From Candidatus Peribacteraceae bacterium (GTDB lineage Bacteria > Patescibacteriota > Gracilibacteria > Peribacterales > Peribacteraceae): a DNA stretch of 64,000 bases. The notes beneath the pieces are model-generated. The model saw only the letters and a list, made by a program, of their open reading frames with translations, made no database searches and had not been told where the DNA came from. Where the stretch lies: positions 1 through 64,000 of the forward strand of contig JAQVMW010000007.1 in the NCBI GenBank assembly GCA_028703445.1, written 5' to 3'. The position numbers and the translations under genes are program-made. Of the stretch, positions 54,016 through 61,163 are shown piece by piece. Position 1 is the stretch's first letter. Each line of letters starts with the position of its first letter.

Positions 54016-54516
54016 ATGGCCACCGTGCTAGAGTGGAGTTCTGCTTTGCCTATGCGTGAGCATCTTGATCGGTGGTGGCTTGGTTTCTCCTTCCTGATCA
54101 TTCTTGTCATACCGGGAATGGCGAGTGCCCATGACTATTTTCCGGGTCTCCTCACGCTCTCCCATTGGCAACTGGTGATTGTAGATTTCTTCATCGAAAC
54201 CGTGGTTCTCGCGGTTTTCCTCCGGCTTTCCGTGGTGCGGGCATTTGCCATTTCGATGTTCATGAACGTCGTTTCAGTGATTCTTGCCGAGTTGATTCTC
54301 TGGGGAACGCTGGATTTCCTCTATTCCATCAGGGGATTTCTTTCTTTTGAGGAGGTACTCCTGCTGGCCGCAATCATCATCATTGTTCTCGTGGAGTGGG
54401 TGATCGTGAAGGGAGTGCAGCATCTGCGGTGGGGGAAGGCATTATCCACACTGCTGATCGCGAATGCATTATCGGTCATCGTGGGTGCCGGTTTGCTGAG
54501 GGTACTGGGGTCTTAG
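54016..54516 (+). CDS. Unrecognised membrane protein
   Basis: 166 residues, about five membrane helices, with ASAHDYFPGLLTLSHWQL in the first external loop. The segment layout resembles small secreted-domain-free membrane proteins that accompany cupredoxin genes, but I cannot name a family. It lies four bases after pyrD and 68 before pyrK on the same strand, so may share the pyrD transcript. Confidence 0.65.
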   Translation: MATVLEWSSALPMREHLDRWWLGFSFLIILVIPGMASAHDYFPGLLTLSHWQLVIVDFFIETVVLAVFLRLSVVRAFAISMFMNVVSVILAELILWGTLDFLYSIRGFLSFEEVLLLAAIIIIVLVEWVIVKGVQHLRWGKALSTLLIANALSVIVGAGLLRVLGS

Positions 54517-54584
54517 CGTCATTATTCCATTCCTCTGCCGGCGGAATGGTCTCTTTTATATTTGTGTCTTATACTGCTCTTGCC

Positions 54585-55424
54585 ATGACAGAGATCTTGC
54601 GCCGCTGTAGCCGTTCCTCTGCGCAGAAAAATCTTCCGAGGACATATCCCGTTGCCGGTATCAGGAAGGAAACAACACATGTTCACACATTCACGTTCAA
54701 CGTTTCGCTCGGTGCCAAGCCCGGCCAGTTCGTGATGGTGTGGCTGCCGGGAGTGGATGAAGTGCCCATGAGTGTTGCCAACGATGACGGCAAGAAGCTG
54801 CAGATTACGTTCTTCGCGGTCGGTGATACGACGAAGAAGCTGGCAACGCTTAAAAAAGGGGATCTGGTGGGTTTGCGCGGCCCCTTCGGGACGCACTACG
54901 AGTGGAAACCCAAACAACATTTGGCGCTTGTGGCGGGTGGCTATGGCGCGGCGCCGATGTTCTTTGCCGCTTCCGAGGCTGCGAAGGACGGCTGTACGCT
55001 CACGGCGATCGTCGGTGCCAGAGCCAAGGAGCACCTGCTCTATCTGGACGCCTTCAAGCGCTTACCCCGCACCACACTTTCCGTGGCGACGGACGACGGT
55101 TCGCAGGGTCACAAGGGCTACAACGTCGAGCTGCTCGCTGAACTCCTCAAATCGAAGAAGAAGCCTGACCAAGTCTTCGCCTGCGGGCCGGAGCGCATGC
55201 TCGTTAAAGTTTCCGATCTCTGCTTTCAGCACGCTGTTCCCTGCCAGCTCTCACTGGAACGGTACATGAAGTGCGGGTACGGGCTCTGCGGGAATTGCGT
55301 GGTGGATCCGTTGGGCATCCGCCTGTGCACCGATGGCCCGGTTGTGAAGAATGATCTCGCCCGCAGTATTACGGAATTCGGTAAATACCACCGCGATCAT
55401 CTGGGAAAGAAGCATTCTCTCTAG
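54585..55424 (+). CDS. pyrK: Dihydroorotate dehydrogenase electron-transfer subunit
   Basis: Passes electrons from PyrD FMN to NAD+ through FAD and a 2Fe-2S cluster. 279 residues. Ferredoxin-reductase FAD domain (about 18-110, KPGQFVMVWLPG), NAD domain (about 110-220, LVAGGYGAAPMFFAA) and the cluster motif CGYGLCGNCVVDPLGIRLC near 235-253, with four cysteines as in PyrK. ATG at 54585 lies ten bases after TATACT (54570-54575). A longer open frame upstream overlaps the previous gene and lacks family similarity. Confidence 0.93.
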   Translation: MTEILRRCSRSSAQKNLPRTYPVAGIRKETTHVHTFTFNVSLGAKPGQFVMVWLPGVDEVPMSVANDDGKKLQITFFAVGDTTKKLATLKKGDLVGLRGPFGTHYEWKPKQHLALVAGGYGAAPMFFAASEAAKDGCTLTAIVGARAKEHLLYLDAFKRLPRTTLSVATDDGSQGHKGYNVELLAELLKSKKKPDQVFACGPERMLVKVSDLCFQHAVPCQLSLERYMKCGYGLCGNCVVDPLGIRLCTDGPVVKNDLARSITEFGKYHRDHLGKKHSL

Positions 55425-55485
55425 AGTATTGGCAGAGAAAAGGGGAGAACGCGAAGCCCATGCTCTAGGGAAAAATCAAGCGAAA

Positions 55486-55528
55486 TTGGCACTCATGTAT
55501 TGAGAGTGCCAGTCTGTTCTGTTATGAT
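55486..55528 (+). promoter_or_regulatory. CIRCE operator and promoter
   Basis: TTGGCACTC-N9-GAGTGCCAG at 55486-55512 matches the HrcA operator CIRCE (TTAGCACTC-N9-GAGTGCTAA) with only the outer positions changed symmetrically. Promoter TTGAGA (55500-55505), 17 bases, TATGAT (55523-55528) is overlapped by it, so HrcA binding should block transcription. A second CIRCE controls hsp20 at 63432. Confidence 0.85.
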
Positions 55529-55558
55529 TGGTGTCTTCTACTTCTTCCCCCCTTTTCT

Positions 55559-55606
55559 ATGGTTGGCGGTGGTAAAGGAGGTTGCTGCGGTTGCGGGTCC
55601 TGCTAG
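55559..55606 (+). CDS. CIRCE-controlled 15-residue Cys-rich peptide
   Basis: The reading frame MVGGGKGGCCGCGSC with TAG at 55604-55606 is the only frame of sense between the CIRCE promoter and a terminator (55636-55665). Four of fifteen residues are cysteine (CCGC and SC) and six are glycine, suggesting a flexible metal- or cluster-binding loop, metallothionein-like in spirit. Transcription would start about 24 bases upstream; no ribosome binding site is seen. If expressed it would be a heat-shock regulon member. The alternative is that this transcript is a small RNA and the frame is chance. Confidence 0.5.
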   Translation: MVGGGKGGCCGCGSC

Positions 55607-55635
55607 GCACGACCTTCGCACATTCTCCCGGGAAG

Positions 55636-55665
55636 AGGCGGATCTCCTTTTGGGGCCGCCTTTTT
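55636..55665 (+). terminator. Rho-independent terminator of the micropeptide unit
   Basis: AGGCGG (55636-55641) and CCGCCT (55656-55661) form a stem with a 14-base loop, followed by TTTTT. It closes a transcript of about 130 bases beginning at the CIRCE promoter. Confidence 0.75.
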
Positions 55666-55671
55666 CAAATT

Positions 55672-55870
55672 CATGAGAGGCAAACCTGCCCTTCGGCTCC
55701 GCTCAGGGCCTTCGGCGGTTTTTCTCTCACCCCTCGACTACGCTCGGGGTGACAACGTTGGAAATTCTTTCTTGTGACGATTGGGTGACCCAGAGCTTGT
55801 CGAAAGGGTCATGGGCTCTCTTTTCCCTCAAAGGTGCGGGGCACCCACCGCTTCGCCGCAATTATTTCGA
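55672..55870 (+). repeat. Structured intergenic hairpin family, copy F (degenerate, composite)
   Basis: Starts with CATGAGAGGCAAACC pairing with GGTTTTTCTCTC across a CCCTTCGGCTCCGCTCAGGG unit. A CCCCTCGA/TCGGGGTG dyad follows, then a GAGCTTGTCGAAAGGG unit, then the CTCTCTTTTCCCTCAAAGG box. It ends GCGGGGCACCCACCGCTTCGCCGC with the 5' half of the inner stem lost, so the final fold is incomplete. Confidence 0.6.
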
Positions 55871-56119
55871 TTTTTGACAAAACTGAATAAGTTTTTCTTT
55901 CTCCGTCTTTGTCCACGTTTTCACCTGCGCTTCACGTCTGCGGGCATCGCCCAGCGTGGCAAACTGTTCGTGGTAAACGAATCGTACGGGACGATGCGCA
56001 CGCGTGTACTTGGCGCCCTTTCCCTCGTTGTGCAATTGTTCGCGTTTCTTCAAATCAATGCACGAACCTGCATACAGCGATCCGTCACAGCAGCGGGCGA
56101 GATAGAAATAATGGGGCAT
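55862..56119 (-). CDS. GIY-YIG domain protein (UPF0213 type)
   Basis: 85 residues. HYFYLARCCDGSLYAGSCIDLKKREQLHNEGKGAKYTRAHRP. The usual YxxxLRCxDGSLYTGxT pattern is recognisable, with a change to YAGSC. The last part, REAQVKTWTKTEKEKLIQF, is standard. The family has a single-domain nuclease fold of debated activity. Its 3' end overlaps the tail of repeat copy F by about nine bases, so it is convergent with the micropeptide unit. Confidence 0.82.
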   Translation of the reverse strand: MPHYFYLARCCDGSLYAGSCIDLKKREQLHNEGKGAKYTRAHRPVRFVYHEQFATLGDARRREAQVKTWTKTEKEKLIQFCQKSK

Positions 56120-56215
56120 GCGCCGGGGAAGTATAGAGGATTTACTATCGTCTCAAATTCGCAGATATATGAGAAATACTGACTAGAATCGGATATTCGA
56201 GTAGAATTTCGTTAA

Positions 56216-56244
56216 TTGTACATACTCTTAATATGGTTTATAAT
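56216..56244 (+). promoter_or_regulatory. Promoter of the SLH-CARDB gene
   Basis: TTGTAC (56216-56221), 17 bases, TATAAT (56239-56244). The predicted start near 56251 leaves a leader of about 15 bases before the ATG. No ribosome site is visible in it. Confidence 0.7.
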
Positions 56245-56265
56245 AGTCATTAAGCCCACACACCT

Positions 56266-58332
56266 ATGAAACACCAATCATTCCTGCAGTGTCTCCCACT
56301 GGTAACTGTCACCGGATGTTTCACGATGTTTTTCATCTTTCTCGCTCTGTCGTGGCAATCCGCTCCGTCCCTGCCGGCGTATGTGAACGGTGGCACGATC
56401 ACCAACAGTCCTTTCAACGATGCGATCCCCGATTGGGCCGCAGAGTCCATCCTCTCCCTGCACAAGCAGGGAATCATCCGGGGATATGACGACGGACGGT
56501 ACGGAGCGGGCGACCCCGTCACGCGCGGTCAGGTGGCAACGCTTCTTTTTCGCATCCTGCAGGCCAGAGGTCTCCTGGTATCCGATATATCCGGCTGCAA
56601 TCAGGAATTCGATGACGTCGATGAAACACACTTCGCCTTCAGCGCGCTCTGCATACTCAGACTGAACGACCTTGCAAAATCAGCCAGGCACTTTGCACCG
56701 GATAGTCCCGCGCCGCGCGCCGTGACCGCAGCCATCATGGTCCACACGCTCGGCCCGACACTCCTCCAGTCTCTGAACGAATCGCTTGATGATGTTCTGG
56801 CCAGGGGACAGATATTCCCGGATGTCTCTCACTATTCCCCGTATTATGAAGACATCGCGGTCGTGAATGAGACAAACATCATGACGGGATATCCGAACGG
56901 AACATTCGGCCCCCATGATTCCCTGAATCGTGCGGAGGCCGCAGTGATCATGCACCGTCTCGTCCAGTGGATCGATACGGATCACATTTCGACCATCGTT
57001 CCCGACAATCAGCAGAGTTCCGCTTCGGTCCATACGAACGGGCAATGCCCCGGTGCGGATCTGCAGACGGACCCGGAAAACTGCGGTTGGTGCGGAAACG
57101 TCTGCGCTTTCGATCACGCACAGGCCACCTGTATCGACGGAGGATGCTCCATCGCTTCCTGCGATTTCGGCTGGTCGAATGCAAATTATGCCCCGGAAGA
57201 CGGTTGTGAAGAGAAGTGGGATGGCATTACTCCCCCCGTTTCCGCAGCGTCTTCCTCGGTGCGGACTTCCAGCAGATCTTCTGTCGCGGCTCGTTCCTCA
57301 TCGAGCACGACAAGCCGGTCAGCGAGTCATTCCAGCGCAAGTCCGCTTCCGGATTACACCGTCGAGAACATTACCGCCGGGCCTTCGGGGGCCCCGGGCG
57401 GTGTCATCTATCAGGTGACGGTCGGGAACCGCGGCAGTGTGAACGGCACGCAAACCACGCAGACATCCCTCGAAATCTGGTTCAACGATGACAGCCACGA
57501 TGTCGACGAATTGGGAGTGCTCTCTACCTCGCCTGTCGGGACCATGAGTTCCCGGGCACTCTTCTGGACCGGGCACTCGATCGTGCTCCCCGGAAGGCAC
57601 CGGATCATGGCCTGTGCGAACGTTTTCAGCGCTGCCGGTTCCGTCATGCCGGAATCAGACCGGCAGAATAACTGTGCGGCGATCTACGTCACGGCGAGCG
57701 GCGCAGGCGCCGGCTCCAGTTCCGCGGTGTCCGCAGGAGGATCAAAATCGGTCATGCCGACGCACTCGGCCTCGTCCTCGGTATCATCGGGCCTCCCCAG
57801 CTTCATTCAGTCTTCGAGCAGCTCTGCCGGCGCGGCGAAATCGGTCATGCCGACGGGTTCCTCTTCTTCGAGTTACCAGAGCAGTGCCCAATCGTCATCC
57901 GGCGGTGCCTACTCCGCTCCCACGCAGTACCAAAATTCATCCTCCCCCATGGTTCAGATGCTGCCGAACCTCATCGCACGGGATATGACCATGCACCAAG
58001 GATCACAGCTGTCGTTCATGCCTGACCTCTCCGTAACGGTGGGAAATACGGGGCATTCAGCGACAGGGCCGTTGAAGGTACGTCTGTATTTGGACAAGGA
58101 AGATGATGGTTCCTTCGATACCTGGGCGACGACATCGATCATGAATATCGGCCCGGGTACCGAGCAACAGGTGTACTGGACCAACGGTTTGAGCGAAGCG
58201 GATTTCGTGTGGGTTCCCGGATCGCAGAAAGCATACTTCCGCGTCTGCGCCGACGCCGACCGTATGGTTCTGGAGTCCAACGAACGGGATAACTGCACGG
58301 AGCTTGTGTACGATCCGAGCGATATCCAGTAA
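56266..58332 (+). CDS. Secreted SLH protein with Cys-rich module and CARDB domains
   Basis: 688 residues. Signal peptide (about 1-40), then three SLH repeats (PDWAAESILSLHKQ...IIRGYDDGRYG, a second near 110-170, FPDVSHYSPYYEDIAVV...IMTGYPNGTFG) anchoring the protein to the wall. A Cys-rich module follows near 263-310 (CPGADLQTDPENCGWCGNVC), then a Ser-rich linker, a CARDB domain (LPDYTVENITAGPSG), a second Ser-rich linker with SKSVMPTGSSSS-type repeats, and a second CARDB domain (LPNLIARDMTMHQGS). It shares linker style and CARDB type with the protein at 28583, so the two may build one surface structure. Confidence 0.85.
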   Translation: MKHQSFLQCLPLVTVTGCFTMFFIFLALSWQSAPSLPAYVNGGTITNSPFNDAIPDWAAESILSLHKQGIIRGYDDGRYGAGDPVTRGQVATLLFRILQARGLLVSDISGCNQEFDDVDETHFAFSALCILRLNDLAKSARHFAPDSPAPRAVTAAIMVHTLGPTLLQSLNESLDDVLARGQIFPDVSHYSPYYEDIAVVNETNIMTGYPNGTFGPHDSLNRAEAAVIMHRLVQWIDTDHISTIVPDNQQSSASVHTNGQCPGADLQTDPENCGWCGNVCAFDHAQATCIDGGCSIASCDFGWSNANYAPEDGCEEKWDGITPPVSAASSSVRTSSRSSVAARSSSSTTSRSASHSSASPLPDYTVENITAGPSGAPGGVIYQVTVGNRGSVNGTQTTQTSLEIWFNDDSHDVDELGVLSTSPVGTMSSRALFWTGHSIVLPGRHRIMACANVFSAAGSVMPESDRQNNCAAIYVTASGAGAGSSSAVSAGGSKSVMPTHSASSSVSSGLPSFIQSSSSSAGAAKSVMPTGSSSSSYQSSAQSSSGGAYSAPTQYQNSSSPMVQMLPNLIARDMTMHQGSQLSFMPDLSVTVGNTGHSATGPLKVRLYLDKEDDGSFDTWATTSIMNIGPGTEQQVYWTNGLSEADFVWVPGSQKAYFRVCADADRMVLESNERDNCTELVYDPSDIQ

Positions 58333-58353
58333 ATGATGACAAATCGGGTTAAG

Positions 58354-58428
58354 TGGCAGCCTCACGGGGAATCGAACCCCGATTCCAGGAATGAAAATCC
58401 TGTGTCCTAACCGTTAGACGATGAGGCC
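58354..58428 (-). tRNA. tRNA-Glu (TTC)
   Basis: 75 bases with encoded CCA on the minus strand. Acceptor GGCCTCA pairs with TGAGGCT, the D arm has TCTAACGGTTAGGA, anticodon stem CAGGA/TCCTG encloses TTTTCAT with anticodon TTC, T arm GGGGTTCGATTCCCC, discriminator G. D and T arms match tRNA-Glu(CTC) at 6189, but no recombinase or repeat flanks it. Confidence 0.95.
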
Positions 58429-58542
58429 AGAGAGAAAGAAAGAGCGAGGAAAGGGTATGGCAGAGCGCGGAGGAGCGCCAGAGGGTAGTGGCTGAAACAT
58501 GCAGAAAATGCTATAATAGCGGTGAGAATACCAACAGCCCCA

Positions 58543-58920
58543 ATGGTCCTCCGAACGCTTCGTACCTCCTTCATCCTGGCCGGCCTCACGATTCTCGTCT
58601 CCACGGCAGGGAATGTTCACACTATCATGCGCGCGAACCTGACGGAGCAGGGATCCACGCTCACCAATTTGAAGATCGAACAGATGTCCACTGCGGAAAT
58701 TCGTCAGCACCTGAGTGCGCCGGAACGGGCAAAGCGCAGCGTCTCGGCCGAGATCGCCCTCGGGAGCATGCTGCTGCTGCTCGGGCTTGGATTGCATGCG
58801 TACATCAAGCGCAGACTTCCGGATGAGCGTGCCGTAAAGGTCCACGCCGCTCCGGCTGCATTTGGGCGTGACAAGCGAAAAATGGACCGGTGGTTTCTGT
58901 GGATGACGGTGCGGATGTAA
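58543..58920 (+). CDS. Small membrane protein with two helices
   Basis: 125 residues from ATG at 58543 (MVLRTLRTSFILAGLTILVS). Helices at about 8-25 and 75-95 flank a polar loop. The end is basic (IKRRLPDERAVKVHAAPAAFGRDKRKMDRWFLW). No family is recognised. An extended -10, TGCTATAAT (58509-58517), puts transcription start near 58524, so an in-frame GTG at 58522 is unlikely. The stop lies next to the convergent methyltransferase stop. Confidence 0.65.
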   Translation: MVLRTLRTSFILAGLTILVSTAGNVHTIMRANLTEQGSTLTNLKIEQMSTAEIRQHLSAPERAKRSVSAEIALGSMLLLLGLGLHAYIKRRLPDERAVKVHAAPAAFGRDKRKMDRWFLWMTVRM

Positions 58921-60102
58921 TCATTCCACCCACAGGAGCAAACTCTTCAAATAATCGCCTTCGGGGTGGTACAGATTGACCGGATGATCCATGGCTTGGC
59001 GGTGGCGGCTCAAGATTTTCACCGAGCGCTTGGCTTGCCTAGCGGCATGGAAGACGAGTGTTTGAAAAAGTTCCGGGTTCACCTGGTAACTGCAGGAGCA
59101 GGTGAGCAGGATGCCGCCGGGGGGCAGTGCCTGCAGCGCCATGCGGTTTAAGTCGGTGTAGGCCTTCTTTGCTGGCTCAAGATCAGAACTTCGTTTGGCG
59201 AAGGCGGGGGGATCCAGAATGATGTAGTCGTAGGCGTGCGGCAGTGACTTTCGCCGCAGGAAATTGAACACATCTTCGCTGAAGATCTGCAGCCGATCCG
59301 CCGGGATGCTGTTGATCGCGGCGTGCTCCCGCGCGCGTGCCAGAGCAGCGCTGTCGTAATCCACCGCGTCCGAAGCGAGCGCGCCGCCGACGAGCGCGTT
59401 CACCGAAAAGCCTCCCACGTAGCTGCAGCAGTCCAGGACAGTGTGTCCATTGGCCGTCTGGCGCACGAGGAAGCGCATTTCGCGCTGGTCTAAGAAGAGG
59501 CCGGTCTTCTGACTTCCTTCCAGTGTGATCAGGTACTTGATGCCGCGTTCTTTCACTTCGATCGCCTGGTCGGTTTTGCCGAGTATCCAGCCTTCCTTCT
59601 CTTCCAGCCCTTCTTTCTTGCGCGCGGACCCCGTGGATTTTTCAAAAATCGCTTTTGGCTTCACGATATCCATCAGTTGGTCTTTGACCCAGTCGCGCAT
59701 GCGGTCGAAACCCAGCGTCGTCATTTGAATCACAAGCACCTCACCGTACTGGTCCACGATGAGGCCCGGCAGCGCGTCGCCTTCGGCATTGATGAGGCGG
59801 AAGCAGGTGGTTTCTTCCTTCCTGAAGAGCGCCTTGCGCAGCCGTACTGCCTGCTCCATGAGGGTCCGAACATGCGTCAGAGGATCGCCTTTCTCGAAAG
59901 CGATGGCGCGGCCGCAGATGTAGGCTTTTTGGTTCCAGTGGGCGAAACAGAGGAAGTCCCCTTTGCTACTTTTCACTTCCACGATGTCGCCGTCCTCTGC
60001 CTGCGGCAGGCGATCGACGGCACTGCGGAAGATCGCGTGGTGATGGTTTCGCAGATGCACTTCGGCGTCGGGTTTGAGCGTGAGGACGGGGTAGGATGGC
60101 AT
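58921..60102 (-). CDS. rlmI: RlmI-like 23S rRNA cytosine methyltransferase
   Basis: 393 residues, class I SAM methyltransferase. N-terminal PUA-like domain (about 1-75, DGDIVEVKSSKGDFLCFAHW), linker domain (FRLINAEGDALPGLIVDQYG), catalytic part with KTGLFLDQREMRFLV near 205, VLDCCSYVGGFSVNALVGGA near 225 (SAM), IILDPPAFAKRSSDL near 295 and LLTCSCSYQV near 335 (catalytic Cys). Matches RlmI, which makes m5C1962. A neighbouring subfamily such as RlmK-like is possible. Convergent with the small membrane protein gene. Confidence 0.88.
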   Translation of the reverse strand: MPSYPVLTLKPDAEVHLRNHHHAIFRSAVDRLPQAEDGDIVEVKSSKGDFLCFAHWNQKAYICGRAIAFEKGDPLTHVRTLMEQAVRLRKALFRKEETTCFRLINAEGDALPGLIVDQYGEVLVIQMTTLGFDRMRDWVKDQLMDIVKPKAIFEKSTGSARKKEGLEEKEGWILGKTDQAIEVKERGIKYLITLEGSQKTGLFLDQREMRFLVRQTANGHTVLDCCSYVGGFSVNALVGGALASDAVDYDSAALARAREHAAINSIPADRLQIFSEDVFNFLRRKSLPHAYDYIILDPPAFAKRSSDLEPAKKAYTDLNRMALQALPPGGILLTCSCSYQVNPELFQTLVFHAARQAKRSVKILSRHRQAMDHPVNLYHPEGDYLKSLLLWVE

Positions 60103-60164
60103 TGCAATGAGTTGTGATGATCAAAAACCCAAATGAGTCCGCAGTATACCTAAAATGTCATATA

Positions 60165-60193
60165 TTGACAATATATAAAAATATGTTTACAAT
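60165..60193 (+). promoter_or_regulatory. Consensus promoter for a leaderless gene
   Basis: TTGACA (60165-60170), exactly 17 bases, TACAAT (60188-60193), then the ATG at 60200, seven bases after the -10. The surrounding 60 bases are very AT-rich. Best promoter in the window and the clearest case for a leaderless mRNA. Confidence 0.85.
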
Positions 60194-60199
60194 ATAACT

Positions 60200-61120
60200 A
60201 TGTCCACCAATTCATCTCCGATACCCGAGAGCCAGCATACTGCGGGCGGGGATCAGGCAGGTAATCCGGGCAATAAGGATCCATCATTCTTTCAAATGCT
60301 TCACGATGTGAATGCTCAAATTTCCCATTTGACGGAGCAACATTTGAATGTCACTCGTCGCAGAGAGTTCATTCAATTGTGTGAAGCGCGGGATGCGTTC
60401 GGGCGGGGGGAGATTTCCTCTGATGTATTGAAAGTGAGAATGAAGGAAATATCACAAGAGATTCAGAAGAGCCTTGCTCGTTCGCGGGCGATTGCTTTTC
60501 GGCAGGTGGAACAATATGAGGAAGGGCAGGCGGTGATCCACACAAGGCTTGGAGAGGAGAAGTTCGCTGTTGTCATCGGAGTGCGGTACGTACGGAAAGA
60601 GTCACCGCGTGTGGATATTGAGTACCTCGACGGGGCAAAAGCGAAAGCGCGTCATCAGGAACTGAGATTGCGCTCCCCCGATGATGTTCCCTCCGATCAT
60701 GACCGTCAACGCGAACACGTTGGTGCGTACTGCAGAAAGCTGCTCGAAGATGCGCCTTTTGCGGCGCTGGTGCAGAAATGGGGACAATCACCTGATACGT
60801 TGGCTGTTGCCCAAGGTTTCGCGGAGGAGCTTTTGCGTGATTATCCGGATCACAGAGAGAGACAGGACGCCCGTTCGATTGGTTTGCAGATCATTGCGCT
60901 GGCGGAACGAAAAATGACGAGTAACAGAGTGTTTCGCAAGCATGTGATTCATGGATTTGGTGGGAATATTCGTGAGGAAGTATATGCACTTCCTGCCGGA
61001 TTCACCGATGAGCAGGCCGATTACGCTGCAATGGCGCCACTATCCCGGAACGCGATGCAGTTTTTGCGTGATGCGAAGAGGGATTTGTGGATGCAGTGGA
61101 GGGCTCCTCATCGAAAGTGA
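60200..61120 (+). CDS. Unrecognised cytoplasmic protein
   Basis: 306 residues, no known domain. Helical N-terminal half with a predicted coiled coil (LTEQHLNVTRRREFIQLCEARDAF). A middle beta stretch (EEGQAVIHTRLGEEKFAVVIGVRYVRKE) resembles a small SH3-like barrel. The C-terminal half is helical (QADYAAMAPLSRNAMQFLRD). No signal peptide or membrane span. Has a strong own promoter and a start codon at the predicted transcription start. Confidence 0.7.
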   Translation: MSTNSSPIPESQHTAGGDQAGNPGNKDPSFFQMLHDVNAQISHLTEQHLNVTRRREFIQLCEARDAFGRGEISSDVLKVRMKEISQEIQKSLARSRAIAFRQVEQYEEGQAVIHTRLGEEKFAVVIGVRYVRKESPRVDIEYLDGAKAKARHQELRLRSPDDVPSDHDRQREHVGAYCRKLLEDAPFAALVQKWGQSPDTLAVAQGFAEELLRDYPDHRERQDARSIGLQIIALAERKMTSNRVFRKHVIHGFGGNIREEVYALPAGFTDEQADYAAMAPLSRNAMQFLRDAKRDLWMQWRAPHRK

Positions 61121-61163
61121 GTCTGCTGTGAATCTTGTAGCAGGATAGAAGAGAGGTGATTTT

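Noticed and set aside
58354..58428. tRNA-Glu(TTC) as a second integration hotspot
   Set aside because: Both flanks are ordinary genes with no recombinase, repeat or att-like copy.
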